Positions 60,623 to 64,000 of a DNA stretch of 64,000 nt are shown here, piece after piece. Where the stretch lies: assembly GCF_901000735.1 (NCBI RefSeq), contig NC_081544.1:25283049-25347048 (forward strand), read 5' to 3'. Under the pieces are notes generated by a model. It had not been told where the DNA came from. It searched no databases and saw only the letters and a list, made by a program, of their open reading frames with translations. Positions within the stretch are counted from its first letter, which is position 1; the number at the start of each line of letters is the position of its first letter. This DNA comes from Corylus avellana. Lineage: Eukaryota > Streptophyta > Magnoliopsida > Fagales > Betulaceae. The position numbers and the translations under genes are program-made.

Positions 60623-61510
60623 GGAATAGGATTCCTTCCAGTCTATTTTGGACTGAAGAATATTCAATTAATGGTCATGATCTCTTAAAGAGATCCTAAG
60701 GCCATAAATAGGACATCTGTCCCATTAATAAAAAAAAGGGGTTAAATACTAAATACCCATGGGGTTTTGTTGCTTTATTTTTTCTCCCCTAGGGGTTTGA
60801 TTTTTATCACATGAGGTCCCTGTAGTTTTGATAATAGACCAAATTAATTCTCTGTCAGTTGACCGTTAGTTGACTTAGCAGAAATTCACATGGACCAATC
60901 AAATGTTGACATGTTGCACATACTTAATTTTTTTTTAAATTAAAAAATAATGTATTTAAAAAAAAAAAAAAAAAATTGAGGGTGGCTCTTGGCCATTTAG
61001 GGGTGGCTCGGCCACCCCCTTTGGCCATGGGGGTGGCTAGACCACCCCCATCTGGTCGGATGGGGGTGGCTCTTGGTGCCCAAGGGGGTGGCCGAAACCA
61101 CTCCAGTGGGTACTGAGGGTGGCTTGGGCACCCCCATGGAGCCTAGGGGGTGGCCGAAACTAAAAGAAAAGAAAAGAAAAAAAATCATTTGGCCCTTGGG
61201 GGTGGTCGGACTAAGGGCCATGTGGTGGTCCGGCCACCCCTGGCCGGCCATTGGGATGGCTCTCAAGCCACCCCCAGCTAAAATTAGGTGGTTCAGCCAC
61301 CCTCTTATGGCCAAGATGGGGTGGCCAGCCATCCCTTATTTTTCTATTTTTTTTTTTTTTAATTTAAAATATAGTTTTTTTTTTTAAAAAAAGAAAAAAA
61401 TTTGTAGTGGGACATGTGTCCTATTTGTAGCTTTAGAATTTCTAAGAAGAAATTTCAGCCATGAACTAAATATTCACTGGTCCATTATGGACTAGAGATG
61501 ATCCTATTCC
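60623..61510. mobile_element. GC-rich TIR element, large member
   Basis: Left ggaataggattccttccagt and right gatgatcctattcc are inverse, as are 'ggccataaataggacatctg' and 'gacatgtgtcctatttgtag'. Same family as 3402-3901. The core holds (i) a half MITE, 'ggggttaaatactaaatacc' onward (60738-60960), and (ii) a ggggtggc/gccacccc palindrome array (60980-61340). No transposase. Flanking 9-mers do not match clearly. Confidence 0.65.
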
Positions 61511-61791
61511 CTAGATCCAACAAATTGTACACTTAATGAATAAATGATTCTCACATGCTAATAGATTTGACAATTTATTAAACCAATTTGTAGCTAATTT
61601 TTGTCTTTTTTATTTTATTTTTTATTTTTTTGTATAATTATTATTGTTATTATCGTGCACAACAATAATAAATATATGAAACCGAAAAGAGAGATCAAGA
61701 GAGAGTCGAGACACAAATTTATATAATTTGGCAGTAGCCTAGCTTAGACGACGGCCTAAGTTGCACTGAGGATTGGGTTAAGCTGGCCCTA

Positions 61792-61838
61792 GGTTTGATG
61801 CCTTTATTAGCAGTAGACGTGTGTGTCAAAAGATGGTC

Positions 61839-61871
<33 letters not shown>

Positions 61872-62133
61872 CTGATTTGGTATGATTCATTAATGTGATA
61901 GGTACCATTGTAAAGATGAAAGTATTAATTGGTGCAATGTTAGATGGAGAATGGAGCGGTGGAGCCGATCGATGGAGCACAAGAATTGATCAGATGCATG
62001 GTATTCCAAACATCTAAAGTCGCAAAGGAGGTAATTAGTGGAAGCAGCTGTTGGAAACTTTACTCGGAGAACAAATTTTGACATGTAAGTTGACCATATT
62101 AAGGCACTATGCATGATGAAGAGAGAGTAGGGG
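61792..62133 (-). pseudogene. Remnant of second proline-rich gene: distal promoter
   Basis: Matches 56698-57085 upstream of the intact gene: 'ggtttgatgcct', 'gtgtcaaaagatgg', 'acgattcattaatg' against 'tatgattcattaatg', 'ttggaaactttactc', 'gacaaattttg.catgt', 'agagagtaggggac'. Together with 58881-58959 it is one duplicated block split by the composite insertion. A 30-base T-run (61842-61871) is new here. The frame 61890-62114 is not a gene. Confidence 0.75.
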
Positions 62134-62628
62134 ATTATTGCACTAAAAAATAAATAAATAAATAGCCACTTTCACTATAAATGCGTGGAATTAAGCAGCC
62201 ATTAAACACTAGTAAAAAAGGTTCCTGACGTTTGATTCTTGGCACATGATAAGGGTTAGGAATCCGGCCAGTGTCGGCAAAATAATAACATTGCGTATAA
62301 GTTATAACCTACACCAGGCTATTCCAGCGTAATTATTTTTACTTTTTTGCGCCAGGAATGTTTTCTGATCACTCCCCCACTATAGATTAATTATAGTATT
62401 TCAGCCCTATTTCCCATCAGGGAATTTAGAAGCTGAGTTTAAACATTGGCCGGGGCTGCTTGGTTAAAGTAAAAAAAAGCAAAAGATGGCGTAGAAAAGT
62501 TTTAAAGAAAAAAAAAGGTTATTCCTTGAATTAGCTAGGTAACTTCAATCTATACAATGCGGAGACAAATTCCAGGGAGAAATGCATACATGCAGTTAAT
62601 GTATATATAATTAGGAAAAAAAAAATGC

Positions 62629-62671
<43 letters not shown>

Positions 62672-64000
62672 AAGAGAAATACATCCAAATATGACAACTG
62701 AAGATTATGACATAAATGTTGTGGTGTTGGAGCTTTGCTTTGTCCTTATCATTATCAGGTTGTTGTCGTTTAGGATAGCGTCGATCACCGATATTTTAGC
62801 TCCTAGCTATTGACAACCAGCTACTTTAATTGATTTAATTGATATTTCGCAATTTTGCACAGAGAAGGACTTCAAGAGCACTAAAGTAATCGTTGCATAT
62901 TCTGTATCTGTAGTAATGATCATGCAGGTCATTAAATGTTATGTTAATATCTCTCCTGCATTTGTTTTTATTTAATAGGTTTTCTGTCAGCTCTATCTTT
63001 GCAAGTACAGTTAATTTCCATTATTGTTCGTCACACGTTTCTGGTTGGTGTGTGTCGGTTCTAAAATCTCTCATCTTCTAAAATCTTCTTTTCTTCAGTA
63101 CTATCAACTATACTAGCATCCAACGCCACCTCCTCTGCGAAATAACTTTTACCCTTTGATTGTTGCCAACTTGCTTCCTCATTTGAATGATTAGCTACTA
63201 TACACTGTTAGTTGTTAGAATATGTTTTGGAAATTGACTTTATTGGGTTACTAAATATCTTATTGATTTTAGGAAATAAATTATTATTTTGATTTATTTT
63301 GAGTGCTTATAAATTATTTTTTTATACTACATAGAGTTATTTATAATTTAGGCCAACTATCAAGATCAATTTTACATTTATTCCAATTATAAAGAACAAA
63401 ACCCGCACGTAGTAGTGTCATAGAAAGACTCAATTTTCATACTCCTAAAATCATTCACAAACGAGAAAGTAATACTCTATTCTGGAAAAAAAATCGAAAA
63501 TTAAAAACTTAAAAGTGAAAAATCTCAGTGACGTGTCGAGTTGATCTTCTGTCACATTTTTCTTTTTTTTTCATTGTCTTTGTTGTTGGTTTTAATATCA
63601 TTGTTGTAGTCATGCCATGTTTTTCTGAGGTTAATGCAGTGGCAACCATTTGTTTTTTCTCCCTCATTTACCTTTAATTTTTCAATTTTTTTTTTCTTCT
63701 TCTTAATTCTTTTCTAATTGATGCTTTTGCAACCTAAATTAATAAATTAATCCTATTATTTATGCCCATTTATCACATCACGTCCCATGTAAAATAGTTG
63801 TGAAAAGTAATATATATTACTCAACTTCATTCAGCTTTCAACTCCTAGCCAATGACATGGAAGTTAGGTTTCGACTGTCGACTGAGGTGCATCATTTGCT
63901 GTTTGGAACGATAGGAGATTTAGGTTGGATCCCATGCGATCCCTTAACAGTTAACATAATGATTACTAAAGTTGAAGCATTGAAAAAAAAAAAGGAGGGG
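62134..64000. other. Right flank, no gene seen
   Basis: AT-rich, with no frame over 60 codons that looks coding and no recognised RNA gene. Contains a compound (AT)n(GT)n microsatellite at 62629-62671. Confidence 0.5.
62629..62671. repeat. Compound (AT)n(GT)n microsatellite
   Basis: About 13 AT units followed by about 8 GT units. Likely length-variable. Confidence 0.85.

Larger units (their letters stand above)
58960..61791. mobile_element. Composite 2.8-kb insertion with 9-bp target duplication
   Basis: GGTTTGATG occurs directly on both sides (58951-58959 and 61792-61800). The unbroken paralogous site is present once upstream of the intact gene (56698-56706, ggtttgatg followed by cctt). 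The inserted DNA starts agggcctgct and ends agctggcccta, a short inverted pair. A 9-bp duplication points to a Mutator-like element. Inside are a LINE RNase H retrocopy (59012-59580), a probable MITE (59581-59908) and a GC-rich TIR element (60623-61510). No transposase was recognised. Confidence 0.7.

Overview
This is nuclear DNA from a flowering plant, most likely a woody eudicot. It is AT-rich and dense in transposons, with few and mostly single-exon genes: an ERF1B-type AP2/ERF factor, a DUF2828/vWA protein and a proline-rich wall protein. Mobile DNA includes CACTA, hAT, Mutator-like, TRIM, SINE and LINE-derived pieces. No bacterial, organellar or viral gene block was seen. The exact lineage cannot be read from the window; an order such as Fagales is only a guess from the GC-rich GGGGTGGCC repeats.

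Layout. (1) 1-984: unique left flank. (2) 985-18534: copy A of a long block, with MITEs, a tiny TRIM remnant, a SINE, a LINE-derived RNase H retrocopy and the ERF gene (13383-14048). It runs to a 100-N gap (18535-18634). (3) 18995-39248: copy B, almost the same sequence, with the same ERF gene (33210-33875). It also has a 1802-bp non-autonomous hAT (27293-29094) and a ~0.9-kb GC-rich element (about 37391-38290). Copy A ends exactly at the gap and copy B starts 360 bp after it. This is the geometry of two overlapping contigs, probably two haplotypes, placed end to end, so the tandem duplication and the second ERF gene are more likely assembly artefact than biology. (4) 39249-49600: two DUF2828/vWA paralogues. 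The first (39965-43185) is a pseudogene with stops, frameshifts and a nested 1226-bp TRIM; the second (47634-49598) is intact. Between them lie a hAT fragment, a MITE and a 1.8-kb non-autonomous CACTA. (5) 49601-56159: no convincing gene; MITEs, a SINE and a possible second CACTA. (6) 56160-62133: a minus-strand proline-rich protein gene, then a duplicated piece of its start and promoter. That piece is split by a 2.8-kb insertion with a 9-bp target duplication, and the insertion itself holds a LINE RNase H retrocopy and a GC-rich TIR element. (7) 62134-64000: no gene seen.

The genes do not form a pathway. The ERF is a probable ethylene/jasmonate defence regulator, the DUF2828 protein has no assigned role, and the proline-rich protein belongs to the cell wall. 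The window mainly records nested insertion and gene decay. I found no convincing new multi-gene system. The most useful points are the likely false duplication, the insertions dated by intact empty sites, and a GC-rich palindromic module found inside several unrelated elements.
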